Shown here: piece by piece, positions 34,364 through 42,827 of the stretch | Layout of the letters: each line of letters begins with the position of its first letter | Numbering within the stretch: position 1 is the first letter of the stretch | Assembly (NCBI RefSeq): GCF_000938255.1 | Contig: NZ_JYMR01000018.1 | Coordinates: 1-64,000, forward strand | Length of the DNA: 64,000 bases | Reading direction: 5' to 3' | Origin: Bradyrhizobium sp. LTSP849 | Lineage (GTDB): Bacteria > Pseudomonadota > Alphaproteobacteria > Rhizobiales > Xanthobacteraceae | Position numbers and translations under genes: made by a program | Notes under the pieces: generated by a model | Told to the model about the DNA's origin: nothing | Database searches by the model: none | Seen by the model: only the letters and a program-made list of their open reading frames with translations

Positions 34364-35311
34364 ATGAGCGACGCGACCGTTTCAGAGTCCGGCCATCGCC
34401 TGAAGCCGCTGACGCCAGCAATGCTGCGCGAATTGTCGGTGCGCTCCGATCTCAGGGGGGCCGCGAAAAGCCTCAGCCATTACGGCCTGGTCGTGCTGGT
34501 CGGCGCGCTGGTCTGGAAGGTCTCTTCGGCCTGGGGTGTGTTATGGGCGCTGCCGCTGATGGCGGTGCAGGGCTATTTCGTCGCCTTCCTGTTCATGGCG
34601 CTGCACGAGACCGCGCACAAGACCGCGTTCAGGAGCCGTGGCCTCAACCTTGCGGTCGGCTATCCCTCGGGCTTCATCATCGGACAACCTTACGAATATT
34701 ACTGCCTGTTTCACTGGGACCATCACCGCTACACTCAGGATCCGGACAAGGACCCGGAGCTGATCGTCGGCGTGAAGCCGAAATCCGACACGCAGCTCGT
34801 GCTCGCCTATAGCGGCCTGCTCCAGGTCGCCGGCCGCCTCTGGCTGATGTTCCGCCATGCCGTCACCGGCAAGGTTACCGTGCCCTGGATTCCCGAGAAC
34901 AAGCGCGCCATCATCGTGACCGAAGCCCGCGTCTATGCTGGACTTTATGTCCTTTTGCTCGCGCTCTCGCTGTGGTCTTCTTCTGCGCTGCTGCTCTGGG
35001 TCTGGATCGTGCCACTGATCATCGGGCAATTCTTTCTGCGGCCCTATCTCTATGCCGAGCACATCGGCTGCGACCGAACCCGCAGCGCCTTCGAGAATAC
35101 CCGCACGACCTATACCAGCGCGATCGTCAAATGGTTCGCGTGGAACATGCCCTATCACGTCGAGCACCACGCCTATCCCTCGATCCCGTTTCACGCGCTG
35201 CCGAAGCTGAACGAGATCGTCGACGGCGAGATCGTCTATCGTGGCCGTGGCTATATCAGAACGACGCGCGAGACCTGGGCTTGGTTTCGCCGGCAAAGGC
35301 AGGCCGGCTAG
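34364..35311 (+). CDS. membrane fatty acid desaturase
   Basis: 315-aa diiron membrane enzyme. The three histidine boxes are HETAH (81-85), HWDHH (117-121) and HVEHH (265-269), with hydrophobic segments around 40-80 and 190-230. It would introduce a double bond or hydroxylate a lipid or other hydrophobic substrate. Same direction and close to the MetX-like hydrolase, so probably co-transcribed. A perfect bidirectional terminator follows. Confidence 0.88.
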   Translation: MSDATVSESGHRLKPLTPAMLRELSVRSDLRGAAKSLSHYGLVVLVGALVWKVSSAWGVLWALPLMAVQGYFVAFLFMALHETAHKTAFRSRGLNLAVGYPSGFIIGQPYEYYCLFHWDHHRYTQDPDKDPELIVGVKPKSDTQLVLAYSGLLQVAGRLWLMFRHAVTGKVTVPWIPENKRAIIVTEARVYAGLYVLLLALSLWSSSALLLWVWIVPLIIGQFFLRPYLYAEHIGCDRTRSAFENTRTTYTSAIVKWFAWNMPYHVEHHAYPSIPFHALPKLNEIVDGEIVYRGRGYIRTTRETWAWFRRQRQAG

Positions 35312-35332
35312 CCAGACGAGAATTCAAACGCG

Positions 35333-35365
35333 CAAAGCCCCGATCGCGATGCGATCGGGGCTTTG
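35333..35365. terminator. bidirectional terminator hairpin
   Basis: Perfect 15-bp stem caaagccccgatcgc (35333-35347) / gcgatcggggctttg (35351-35365) with a gat loop, between the convergent desaturase and small secreted protein genes. The T-tails are short. Confidence 0.75.
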
Positions 35366-35381
35366 TCGTGGTCTCCTGATA

Positions 35382-35612
35382 TCAATAGACCCCATACGCG
35401 CAGACGTTCACGACGCGCACGCGCGGCCCATGGCGGGTCGGAACGACGCGCTCCTGGTAGCAGTTGTTGACGGCGGTGTTGACGTAGAGGCCGCCAAAGC
35501 CCCAACCGGGACCCCAGTGGTGGAAGCCGTGGGCCGACGCGGCGGTGGGCGCGAGAGCGGCAACGCCGAGCGAACCGGCAGCGATCAGACCAAGAGCAAG
35601 CTTACGAAACAT
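35382..35612 (-). CDS. small exported protein of unknown function
   Basis: 76 aa with a Sec signal peptide (KLALGLIAAGSLGVAALAPTAASA). The mature part of about 48 residues is rich in His, Gly, Trp and Tyr (HGFHHWGPGWGFGGLYV) and holds two cysteines (NNCYQERVVP and VVNVCAYG) that may form a disulfide. I recall similar short proteins in bradyrhizobial genomes, but no function is known. Confidence 0.75.
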   Translation of the reverse strand: MFRKLALGLIAAGSLGVAALAPTAASAHGFHHWGPGWGFGGLYVNTAVNNCYQERVVPTRHGPRVRVVNVCAYGVY

Positions 35613-35711
35613 CTTTCATTCTCCAGTGTGGCGCGAGGCCGTTGTTGTGTCCCTGCATCTCGGTCGGGCCGAGGCGGGAACGCGTTCATGCGGCGGGCCG
35701 AGAATCGTGTT

Positions 35712-36731
35712 TCAGGATTGTTTCGTGGGCTGCGGCAGAATGCGCCGTCGTCCGGCTTTCCGCGCCGCGCGATAGCGCGCGGCCATCGCTTGCGTCAGCT
35801 CTGTCATCTTCTCGCGGAGATCGGCGGGCTCCAGCACGTCGGCCTCGGGCCCAAGCCGCAACAATTCGGCGGCGGCATGCCACGAGGTCTTGCCGGTTGG
35901 CACTCTCGCAATGCGCCAGCCGTCCGCATTGGCGGTCTCGTCAATCTGCGTGCGCGCCTTGACATAAGGCTGGCTCAGCGCGTCGAGCAGCTTTACGCCC
36001 AATGGCGACAGCCGAACGATCGCGACATTCGGATGCATCTCGGCCTCGAGACGGAGCGTTGCAGCCTGCCAATAGGCGGCGAGATCGAAATCGGCGGGGC
36101 GATCGAAACGGTCGTCAAGCGCAGTGCAATCGAGCACGCGCGCGACGCGATAGGTGCGCACGCTGCCGTCGACCTGCCCTGCGAGATACCAACTGCCGCC
36201 CTTCAGCACGAGGCCGAGCGGGGCAACGCGGCGCTGCTTCTCGGCGCGCCAGCTCTGGTAGCGGATCTTGATCAGTGTCCCACGTAAAGCCGCGCCGGCA
36301 ATGGCGCGTAGATGTTTTGGCTCGTCCGCCTCGCCGAACCAGCCGGGCGCGTCGAGGTAAAAGCGCTCCTGCATCCGGCCGGCATCCTGGCGCAGGTGAG
36401 CGGGCAGCGCCGCCATCAGCTTGTTCTGCGCGGCGATCATCGCCGCATCCAGACCGAGTGCGGCGGCAGGGCCCGGCAATCCCGTAAGGAACAGCGCCTC
36501 CGCCTCGCGCTGCGACAATCCGTTCAACCGCACCCGGTAGCCGTCGAGCAGGCGATAACCGCCCTCGGCGCCGCGGTCGGCGTAGACGGGAACGCCGGAC
36601 GCCGCGAGCGCGTCGATGTCGCGATAGATCGTGCGCACCGACACCTCGCAGGCCACCGCCAGTTCAGGCGCGGTGACTTGTCCCCGCGCCTGAAGGGTGG
36701 TGAGGATCGACATCATTCGGGTCGCGCGCAT
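35712..36731 (-). CDS. YafY-like WYL-domain transcriptional regulator (first copy)
   Basis: 339 aa. An N-terminal DeoR-type winged helix (MMSILTTLQARGQVTAPELA, VSVRTIYRDIDALAASGVPV) is followed by the WYL domain (PLGLVLKGGSWYLAGQVDGSVRTYRVARV) and the WCX C-terminal region. It is divergent from a glutathione S-transferase gene across a 13-bp-arm palindrome, so it most likely represses that gene. Confidence 0.88.
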   Translation of the reverse strand: MRATRMMSILTTLQARGQVTAPELAVACEVSVRTIYRDIDALAASGVPVYADRGAEGGYRLLDGYRVRLNGLSQREAEALFLTGLPGPAAALGLDAAMIAAQNKLMAALPAHLRQDAGRMQERFYLDAPGWFGEADEPKHLRAIAGAALRGTLIKIRYQSWRAEKQRRVAPLGLVLKGGSWYLAGQVDGSVRTYRVARVLDCTALDDRFDRPADFDLAAYWQAATLRLEAEMHPNVAIVRLSPLGVKLLDALSQPYVKARTQIDETANADGWRIARVPTGKTSWHAAAELLRLGPEADVLEPADLREKMTELTQAMAARYRAARKAGRRRILPQPTKQS

Positions 36732-36741
36732 GATCCCTTAA

Positions 36742-36772
36742 ACCATACCTGACACAGGATGTCAGGTATGGT
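36742..36772. promoter_or_regulatory. perfect palindrome between WYL regulator and GST gene
   Basis: accatacctgaca (36742-36754) is exactly complemented by tgtcaggtatggt (36760-36772) with a 5-base spacer cagga. It sits in the 87-base divergent promoter region and is the obvious operator of the WYL regulator. The inner TGACA...TGTCA core recurs in degenerate form at 43913-43934 by the second WYL gene. Confidence 0.8.
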
Positions 36773-36818
36773 CGGCTACAAGCGCGCCATCGCCAGCCGG
36801 CCAGATGGGAGACCCGCC

Positions 36819-37463
36819 ATGACCGATCCGAACCGCATCACGCTGTATTATTCGCCGCAGAGCCGCGCCACCGGCACGCGGGTGCTGCTGGAGGAGTTGG
36901 GCGCGCCCTACGATCTGCATGTCCTCAATATGAAGGCGGGCGAGCAGCGCCAGCCCGCCTATCTCGCCATCAACCCACTCGGCAAGGTGCCGGCGATCCG
37001 CCAAGGCGAGGCGCTCGTGACCGAGCAGGTCGCAATCACCATCTACCTTGCCGATCTGTTTCCGCAGGCGGGGCTCACGCCCACGCTGAGCGATCCGCTG
37101 CGCGGTCCTTATTTGCGCTGGATCGCCTATTACGGCTCCTCGTTCGAACCGGCCCTGATCGACAAGTTCATGCAGCGCGAGCCTGCGCCGATCACGCAAT
37201 CGCCCTATGCCGATTACGACGCCATGCTGGGCGCACTCGAGGCGCAATTGTCGAAGGGGCCATATTTGCTCGGAGATCGCATGACGGCCGCGGATATCTT
37301 GTGGGGTGTCGCCTTCAGCTGGACGATGATGTTCGGCATCGTGCCAAAGAAGGATGTGTTTGTTCGTTATTCCGAGCGGATTACGTCGCGTCCTGCGTTT
37401 CGGCGGATCAATGCGGCCGACGATGAGATGGCAGCGCAGCATGCCGCGGCCGCTGAGGGATAG
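36819..37463 (+). CDS. glutathione S-transferase-family protein (first copy)
   Basis: 214 aa from the ATG at 36819 (GGGAG site). The N-terminal thioredoxin-like domain (ITLYYSPQSRATGTRVLLEEL, INPLGKVPAIRQGEALVTEQVAI) and the C-terminal helical domain (LGDRMTAADILWGVAF) are both clear. Conjugates glutathione to electrophiles or acts as a chaperone-like GST; substrate unknown. Divergent from, and probably repressed by, the WYL regulator at 35712. Confidence 0.88.
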   Translation: MTDPNRITLYYSPQSRATGTRVLLEELGAPYDLHVLNMKAGEQRQPAYLAINPLGKVPAIRQGEALVTEQVAITIYLADLFPQAGLTPTLSDPLRGPYLRWIAYYGSSFEPALIDKFMQREPAPITQSPYADYDAMLGALEAQLSKGPYLLGDRMTAADILWGVAFSWTMMFGIVPKKDVFVRYSERITSRPAFRRINAADDEMAAQHAAAAEG

Positions 37464-37484
37464 ACGGCGCGTGCCCCACATTCA

Positions 37485-37609
37485 GTGTCGTCCCGGCGAA
37501 GGCCGGGACCCATAACCACCGAATTAAGCTTTGCGAAAACGCGGAGTTACCAGTCCGCCTTAAAACCACTCCCTGGGAGTATGGGTCCCGGCCTTCGCCG
37601 GGACGACAC
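37485..37609. repeat. bradyrhizobial-type palindromic repeat, two perfect 30-bp arms
   Basis: The 30-base arm at 37485-37514 (gtgtcgtcccggcgaaggcc...) is perfectly complementary to 37580-37609. Each arm carries the smaller palindrome tcccggcgaaggccggga. About 65 bases of less structured sequence lie between. I recall this motif as abundant in bradyrhizobial intergenic DNA. It sits between the convergent GST and enoyl-CoA hydratase genes and can fold as a large cruciform or double terminator. Confidence 0.85.
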
Positions 37610-37638
37610 CGATGATGTGAGACACTTGCTTTTCTAAC

Positions 37639-38424
37639 TCAAAACCTCGGCGCTCGCTTCTCCGCGAACGCCTTGATGCCTTCCTTGATCTCGTCGCCGC
37701 GCATGCTGTCGCGGTGGCGTTGGTCGGCGGCTTGCTCATCCAGCTCGCCGCGGGCGAATTCATTGATCGCGCGCTTCATGCCGCGCATCGCGTTCGGTGC
37801 GTTGCCGGCGAGGATGTTGGCGAGCTTGTCGACTTCCTCGTCCAGAAATTCCACCGCGACCATGGCGGTGAGATAGCCGATGCGCAGCATCTCCGGTGCG
37901 CTGATCTTCTGCGCGGTGAGGAACAGCTTTTTCGCGTTGTCGACGCCGAGCCGCGTCACGTAGCGTTTGATGCCGCTCCTGTAGTAGTGCAGCCCGAGCC
38001 GCGCCGCCGGCATGAACATCTCGGCGGTATCGACACCGATGCGGAAATCGCAGGCGAGCGCGAGGTCGGTCGAGCCGCCATAGACGCCGCCGTTGAGCCG
38101 GCAGATCGTCGGCACGCCGAGATCCTCGAGCCGGTTGACGACCACCTCGAACGCCGAGCCCGCGCTCTGCTGCTCGTTGGCGCTCGCGGCGCGCTCGGCG
38201 ACAGAGTTGAGATCATAGCCCGCGGAAAAGGCGCGTCCTGTGCCGGTCAGCACCAGCACGCGGATCGCCGGATCGGCCTCGATCCTGTCGAACAGCTTGA
38301 CAAGCTCGCCAAGGTCTTCGGCTTGCAGCCGGTTGAGATGCTTGGGACGGTTGAGGCGGATGGTGGCACGTGCGCCGTCAATTTCGAGCACGGGGCCAGA
38401 GGCCGCGTCGGCGGTATCAGACAT
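37639..38424 (-). CDS. enoyl-CoA hydratase/isomerase-family protein
   Basis: 261 aa with the crotonase fold: IRLNRPKHLNRLQAEDL near the start, oxyanion-hole segments AFSAGYDLNSVAE and RLNGGVYGGSTDLALACDFRIG, and PAARLGLHYYRSG in the usual catalytic region. The usual catalytic glutamate pair is not obvious, so it may not be a simple hydratase. It follows the K+ channel gene after 12 bases on the same strand. Confidence 0.88.
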   Translation of the reverse strand: MSDTADAASGPVLEIDGARATIRLNRPKHLNRLQAEDLGELVKLFDRIEADPAIRVLVLTGTGRAFSAGYDLNSVAERAASANEQQSAGSAFEVVVNRLEDLGVPTICRLNGGVYGGSTDLALACDFRIGVDTAEMFMPAARLGLHYYRSGIKRYVTRLGVDNAKKLFLTAQKISAPEMLRIGYLTAMVAVEFLDEEVDKLANILAGNAPNAMRGMKRAINEFARGELDEQAADQRHRDSMRGDEIKEGIKAFAEKRAPRF

Positions 38425-38436
38425 TCTTGTCTCCGA

Positions 38437-39546
38437 TTACTTGTTTTCGAGCGTGCGCCGTTTCGCTTCAGTGTCGATGGTCTCGGCGAGATCGGGGTGC
38501 CGTGCCATCAGCACGCGGAAATCGACGAGGTCGAGCACCAGCAGCCGCGACACTTTCGTGGTCGAGACGTTGGCGCCGCGCATGTTGTTGCCGAGCAGCG
38601 CCATCTCGCCGAAGAAGGCGCCGTCGCCGAGCTGCACCTTCTTGCCGGGGAGGTCGACCTCGACCTCGCCGGCGGCGATGAAATACATGCAGTCGCCCTG
38701 GGTACCCTTGCGGATGATCGTGGTGCGCGCCGGCAGCTCCATGGTGCGCAGCATGTGGGTGACGTCGGCGATCGCAGCCGGCCCAAGCGCCGCGAAGAAC
38801 GGCACCTTGCTGACGGATTCCCAGGTCTTGAGGAAATTGTCGCGCCGAGTCTCGGCCGCAAACCCGGTTGCCAGAATACCGGTCCACAGGCCGAACACGC
38901 CGAGGCCGGAGATCATCACCAGCGCTGCCACCATGCGACCCGCTGGCGTCACCGGCACGGCATCGCCATAGCCAGTCGTGGTCAGTGTCACGACGGCCCA
39001 CCACAGCGCGGCGGGGACGCTGCCAAACGTCTGCGGCTGCACGTCCCGCTCCAGAAAATATTCGGCGACGGAGGCGAGGAAGACCACCATCAGGAAGATC
39101 ACGAGCACGCTGAACAGCGGCCCCGATTCCAGCACCAGCACCCGGCGGAGCTGGCGCAAGCCGGGAATGCCCGGCACCACCTTCAAGACCCAGAGCACGC
39201 TGAGCAGCCAGGCCGTCCTGGGCTCGGCGCCGAGTATCAGCGCGACCGGCACGGCCAGCGCCCCCATTGCGTCGACCAACCCGGCGGAAGAGGACATATA
39301 GAGCGCCAGCCGCTGCTGCCGCGCCATGTGACGCAACCGGACCAGCCATTCGAACACAAAATAGACGAGGGAAGCCCAGAGCAGCAGATCGACCCAACGG
39401 TGCGCTGTCTCATAGGCCGGATCGACCGTCAGCAGCACCATGCTCAGCACGCCGACGGTCACCGCCACATAGGCCGCCTTGGTCATGTTGCGGCCGGCCG
39501 TGGCGGCCACGAACTGGGCCAGAGCGGGAATCATCGGCTTGGACAT
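38437..39546 (-). CDS. cyclic-nucleotide-gated K+ channel (MloK1-like)
   Basis: 369-aa six-helix channel. The selectivity filter TTTGYGD is at 189-195, the pore is followed by GLWTGILATGFA, and a C-terminal cyclic-nucleotide-binding domain shows GDCMYFIAAGEVEVD and GDGAFFGEMALLGNNMRGANV. Overall length and filter context closely match the Mesorhizobium loti channel MloK1, a cAMP-gated K+ channel without a strong S4 charge array. It should conduct K+ in response to cAMP. The neighbouring enoyl-CoA hydratase gene is functionally unexpected. Confidence 0.9.
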   Translation of the reverse strand: MSKPMIPALAQFVAATAGRNMTKAAYVAVTVGVLSMVLLTVDPAYETAHRWVDLLLWASLVYFVFEWLVRLRHMARQQRLALYMSSSAGLVDAMGALAVPVALILGAEPRTAWLLSVLWVLKVVPGIPGLRQLRRVLVLESGPLFSVLVIFLMVVFLASVAEYFLERDVQPQTFGSVPAALWWAVVTLTTTGYGDAVPVTPAGRMVAALVMISGLGVFGLWTGILATGFAAETRRDNFLKTWESVSKVPFFAALGPAAIADVTHMLRTMELPARTTIIRKGTQGDCMYFIAAGEVEVDLPGKKVQLGDGAFFGEMALLGNNMRGANVSTTKVSRLLVLDLVDFRVLMARHPDLAETIDTEAKRRTLENK

Positions 39547-39679
39547 GCGGGAGGGCGGCTCGGTCTTGATTTTGCGGTCCCGGCTGGGACGTCGGCACCA
39601 AAGTGCCCGCCCGTACCGAGGCCGTCAACGACGGGGCGGCTGCCCGGCGCTGCAGCTGACGCGGCGGCGGGCCGGATCG

Positions 39680-39898
39680 TTACTTGAAGTGTGGCGGCTC
39701 ATCATAGCCGCGGCGGCTGCTCAAAAACAGCAGCAACATCAAGCCGATGCCAACGATCACGGAGAAGCCCGCTCCCAGCGCCAGTGCCACGTAACCTTCC
39801 GTCGGGATCGGGTCGCCCTCGACCGACATGGCCGAATAGGCGAAGTAACCTACCGCAACCAGCATTCCCAGCAGGATGATGAGAAGGAGCATACGCAT
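39680..39898 (-). CDS. small membrane protein of unknown function
   Basis: 72 aa from the ATG at 39898, preceded by GGAG; the longer frame to 40006 lacks membrane character. Two hydrophobic helices (LLLIILLGMLVAVGYFAYSAM and LALGAGFSVIVGIGLMLLLFL) separated by a short loop, then a polar tail RRGYDEPPHFK. No family recognised. Confidence 0.65.
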   Translation of the reverse strand: MRMLLLIILLGMLVAVGYFAYSAMSVEGDPIPTEGYVALALGAGFSVIVGIGLMLLLFLSSRRGYDEPPHFK

Positions 39899-40017
39899 GG
39901 TGCGTTCTCCGGTTGAGCCGGGAGCCAACGGTTGCGTAGGGGAAACGGTTCCAGGGGGGCGGGCTGCGACCAGCCTAAAGCGCGAGCGAGCCGGACCCTG
40001 AGGCACGAATGGATAGG

Positions 40018-41463
40018 TCAGGCACTCTGAGCTGTCTTCACCACCACGACATTGGTGTCGTCATCCGGGAGAGGGGTGGCCTCGCGGGCGGCTTTCTCGA
40101 TCTCGTTGGCGTGGCGCTTGAGGTAGTCGCGGCGCATGCCGATCTCGTCGCGGACGAATTCATAGCCGAGCTTGAAGGTGTCGAGCCCGTCGGTACTGAT
40201 CGTGCCGTCGCGCAAGCCTATGACCGCACCGCGCAAAATGCCCTCGAGCTCGTCCTGGAGACATTCGATCTGGTCCAGCGAATGGGCATGCTCGATGCGT
40301 TCGCCGATATCGAGGATGGCAGTGGAGAGCTCGCTGGCCTTCTCCGGCGCGATCCGGGTGATCTTGGCGTAGATCCCGGCGAAGATCGAGCCGATCACGC
40401 TGAGCGCGCCGGCGCCCAGATACATCAGATCGCTGTACTTATCCATGAACGACTTGGTGTCGTCGTTGATGTAGTCGGCCGCTCCCTGATGCGCCATCAC
40501 GAAGGCATCCTTCTCGACGGAGGCTGGTTCGATGTGGGTCGCGAAGCCGCTGTCGAGCCCGAGCGCGGACTTGTTCTCGTAGACAGTACGCGCGAGGTCG
40601 CCGGCGGTGGTCGCCGACATCTTCGATTGCGCGACCAGCAGCCATTCGAGCCCGATCGTATCAAGATCATCGTCAGGGATCTCGGGCGAGGCGGATAGCG
40701 TGCCTGCCGTCAGAGTCTCGTCGGAAATCCCGGGGAATTTGCGCGCCAGCGCCTTTGCCTCGTCGATCGCGTTGAGCGTGAAGCCGCCGCGCTTGGCGAC
40801 CTGCTCATAGGCCTTGTCCCGTACCGCCTTGGAGGTATGGACGATGGCGATCACCGCGCCAAAACCGCTCGACGGCGCAAATAGCTTGTCGAGGGTGGCG
40901 CCCTGCGGCGCCATCTGGATCTTCGCTGCGTCTGGACCGTCGGGAATGTCGAGAATGCTGCGGACGAAGGCGAGCGAGGACTCGCTCTCGGCGACGACTG
41001 CGACCTTCTTCTTTTTCAGCTCGGCGAGCGATTTGATCTTCTTGTTGCCGGGACCGAGCAGGAGCACGAGATCGTGCTCGAGGATTGCGAGGGCCCGTGC
41101 CCGCGGCGGCACCTTGGCATCAGTGCGCAGGACAGCGAGGTCGGCCTGCTTGCGGTCGAATTGCGCGATCGCTTTGGTGTTGTCGGGGTTGTTGACGACC
41201 TTGATCCGGAAGCGCGAGGCGTTGTTCTTCAGCACGGTGGCGAGCTTGGTCGCGAACAGCGCCTCGTCGCTGTTGGGGGCGCCGACGGCAAAGGTCAGCG
41301 TCTCCGAATTGTGCACCAGCGCGCGGCCGGCCCAGACGGTGGCAAGCGACAGCAGCAGGGTCAGCACGACGTACAGTAGGACCTGCTGCTGATTGGTCTT
41401 GATGACCTTGGGACGCCGGGGCGGCGGGAGCTCGGTCGACGAGGTGGGGCCTTCAGCACTCAT
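40018..41463 (-). CDS. TAXI-family solute-binding protein with two membrane anchors
   Basis: 481 aa. After a proline-rich cytoplasmic N-terminus there is a membrane helix (QQVLLYVVLTLLLSLATVWA, about 26-45), a TAXI-type periplasmic binding domain (TFAVGAPNSDEALFATKLA, LAVLRTDAKVPP, KIKSLAELKKKKVAVVAE), a second membrane helix (LMYLGAGALSVIGSIFAGIY, about 345-365) and a helical cytoplasmic tail. TAXI proteins normally serve TRAP-T transporters, but no TRAP permease lies beside it, so it may be an orphan sensor-like relative. Confidence 0.8.
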   Translation of the reverse strand: MSAEGPTSSTELPPPRRPKVIKTNQQQVLLYVVLTLLLSLATVWAGRALVHNSETLTFAVGAPNSDEALFATKLATVLKNNASRFRIKVVNNPDNTKAIAQFDRKQADLAVLRTDAKVPPRARALAILEHDLVLLLGPGNKKIKSLAELKKKKVAVVAESESSLAFVRSILDIPDGPDAAKIQMAPQGATLDKLFAPSSGFGAVIAIVHTSKAVRDKAYEQVAKRGGFTLNAIDEAKALARKFPGISDETLTAGTLSASPEIPDDDLDTIGLEWLLVAQSKMSATTAGDLARTVYENKSALGLDSGFATHIEPASVEKDAFVMAHQGAADYINDDTKSFMDKYSDLMYLGAGALSVIGSIFAGIYAKITRIAPEKASELSTAILDIGERIEHAHSLDQIECLQDELEGILRGAVIGLRDGTISTDGLDTFKLGYEFVRDEIGMRRDYLKRHANEIEKAAREATPLPDDDTNVVVVKTAQSA

Positions 41464-41831
41464 GGCAGCACCCTGGCCTTATTCCTGGGATGGCGGGCGG
41501 CGCGGGATCGCCGGACGCACGCGCTTGAAAATTCGTAAGCGTCTGAAAAAAGAAAGCTATTTCTCTACCTGGGGATGATAGCGCTGTGGCAACAGAAAGC
41601 AAATTCCGCGCCGAAGGTAACCTTACTCAACTCGTCCGCGGCGATTGGTCGTCCTATCACCGTTTAGCCACAGTTGGTGATTTTCCAGTTCCCCCCGGCT
41701 GCATTCCGCCGCGGGAGATGTCATAAATCACCGGTCCTCGATAATCTGACGGGGTCCAAGAAGAAGTTGCGCTGAACGCTCCATTTTTCCTTTTGAAGTC
41801 AACGAGGGCGTCAGCTTTGTCGTTTCCACCC
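41464..41831. other. 368-base region without a supported gene
   Basis: Contains two AT-rich patches (around 41530-41580 and 41780-41820). A 58-codon frame on the minus strand (41657-41833) has no ribosome site and I do not call it. The promoter for the DUF3307 gene is probably in the last 100 bases. Confidence 0.4.
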
Positions 41832-42218
41832 ATGTCATCGGCGATTCCGGTTGAAGCGCTCATTGGCTGGATGTTGCTGCTCACCTTCAAGCACATCATC
41901 GCCGATTTCGTTCTGCAAACCGCCTGGATGGCGCAAGGCAAGGACCAGAAGCACGGCTGGGCTCTGCCGCTTCTGGTGCACTGCCTGATTCACCTTGCGG
42001 TTGCGCTGCCTCTGATCCTGATCGTCGCGCCCAGATTCTGGTTCGTCGCGCTGATCGATTTCGCGATCCACATCACGATCGACCGGGCCAAGGGGCTGGT
42101 CTCGGCCAATTTCGGCGTCAACCAGGAGCATCCCTGGTTCTGGACCCTGATCGGCGTCGACCAGGCGCTGCATCATCTCACCGGCTTCGGCCTCTCCATC
42201 TTCATGGCGGCGAACTGA
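41832..42218 (+). CDS. DUF3307-domain membrane protein
   Basis: 128 aa from the ATG at 41832; an upstream in-frame start at 41793 adds a non-conserved leader. Four hydrophobic segments with the family pattern TFKHIIADFVLQTAWMAQGK, LLVHCLIHLAVALPL, DFAIHITIDRAKG and DQALHHLTGFGLSIF. His and Asp residues within the membrane segments are conserved in this family, whose role is not known. Confidence 0.82.
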   Translation: MSSAIPVEALIGWMLLLTFKHIIADFVLQTAWMAQGKDQKHGWALPLLVHCLIHLAVALPLILIVAPRFWFVALIDFAIHITIDRAKGLVSANFGVNQEHPWFWTLIGVDQALHHLTGFGLSIFMAAN

Positions 42219-42348
42219 GGCCGATGCCCCCGCCGGAGGCCGGCTGATTCGCGGCCTAGGCGCAAGGACCCCGGGTGACTACCGCCCCGGGTGGTTAACC
42301 TTTCATTAGAGAATTGCGCTGCATCTTCGGCGTCGAGGGAGAACTTAA

Positions 42349-42747
42349 ATGTTTTCAAGCCGCGACGCCTATGAAAGCGATTTCTGCCCGGTCCGCGACG
42401 AGCTCCTTGGCGAGATGTATCGCGCCAATGAAAGCGGCCTGCCGAGGTTGGTTGAGACTGTTTCCCCGGACGTCCGCGCCATGCTGGCGCTGTTCTGCTA
42501 TCGCCGCAGCCATCTACATTCGCTGGCGGTCGCGATCGCAGCGAGCTGTAACGAGCGCGACCTGATCGAGAGCGGCGGCCGTGTCGGCTCGACGCTCTAC
42601 GCGCTGTCGCGTGAGGGCTCGGCCAAAGCATCACCGTCACAGACGGGTGGCCGCAAGCCAATCACGCTGTCGACAAAACCGCTCTCGGTGCTTGCACCGA
42701 TCGATGACGAGCTCGACGACGAGATCGGCGAAGCCGTTCTGGCTTAA
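42349..42747 (+). CDS. conserved protein of unknown function
   Basis: 132 aa, soluble. The N-terminal half has SRDAYESDFCPVRDELL and an Arg/His/Ser-rich helix CYRRSHLHSLAVAIAASC; the C-terminus is acidic (IDDELDDEIGEAVLA). No family recognised. The TAA stop lies within the first bases of the interspersed repeat (ttaaagcgcg), so repeat insertion sets the end of the gene. Confidence 0.65.
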   Translation: MFSSRDAYESDFCPVRDELLGEMYRANESGLPRLVETVSPDVRAMLALFCYRRSHLHSLAVAIAASCNERDLIESGGRVGSTLYALSREGSAKASPSQTGGRKPITLSTKPLSVLAPIDDELDDEIGEAVLA

Positions 42748-42827
42748 AGCGCGATTGATCGCGCTTTAACTTTCTAGTTGACGCATGATCTTGTCGGAAA
42801 ACCGCTGCGCACTTTTCCGGATCATGC
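42745..42827. repeat. interspersed palindromic repeat, copy A
   Basis: Comprises aaagcgcgattgatcgcgcttt (an inverted repeat) followed by a 45-base core (42783-42827), gcatgatcttgtcggaaaac..., that is itself an imperfect hairpin (cggaaaa / ttttccg). The core matches copy B at 60380-60424 in the opposite orientation at 44 of 45 positions. Copy A supplies stop codons to the genes on both sides. Confidence 0.88.

Noticed and set aside
38437..39546. Possibility that the K+ channel gene is a voltage-gated ion channel without ligand control
   Set aside because: A complete cyclic-nucleotide-binding domain follows the pore and the S4 segment has few positive charges, which fits a ligand-gated MloK1-type channel better.
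37714..39687. A 657-codon open frame on the plus strand
   Set aside because: It is antisense to the enoyl-CoA hydratase and K+ channel genes, has His/Arg/Asp-rich low-information composition, and shows no domain. It arises from high GC content.
41657..41833. A 58-codon minus-strand frame ending PTVAKR
   Set aside because: No ribosome site, lower GC than neighbours, and its start overlaps that of the DUF3307 gene; no family.
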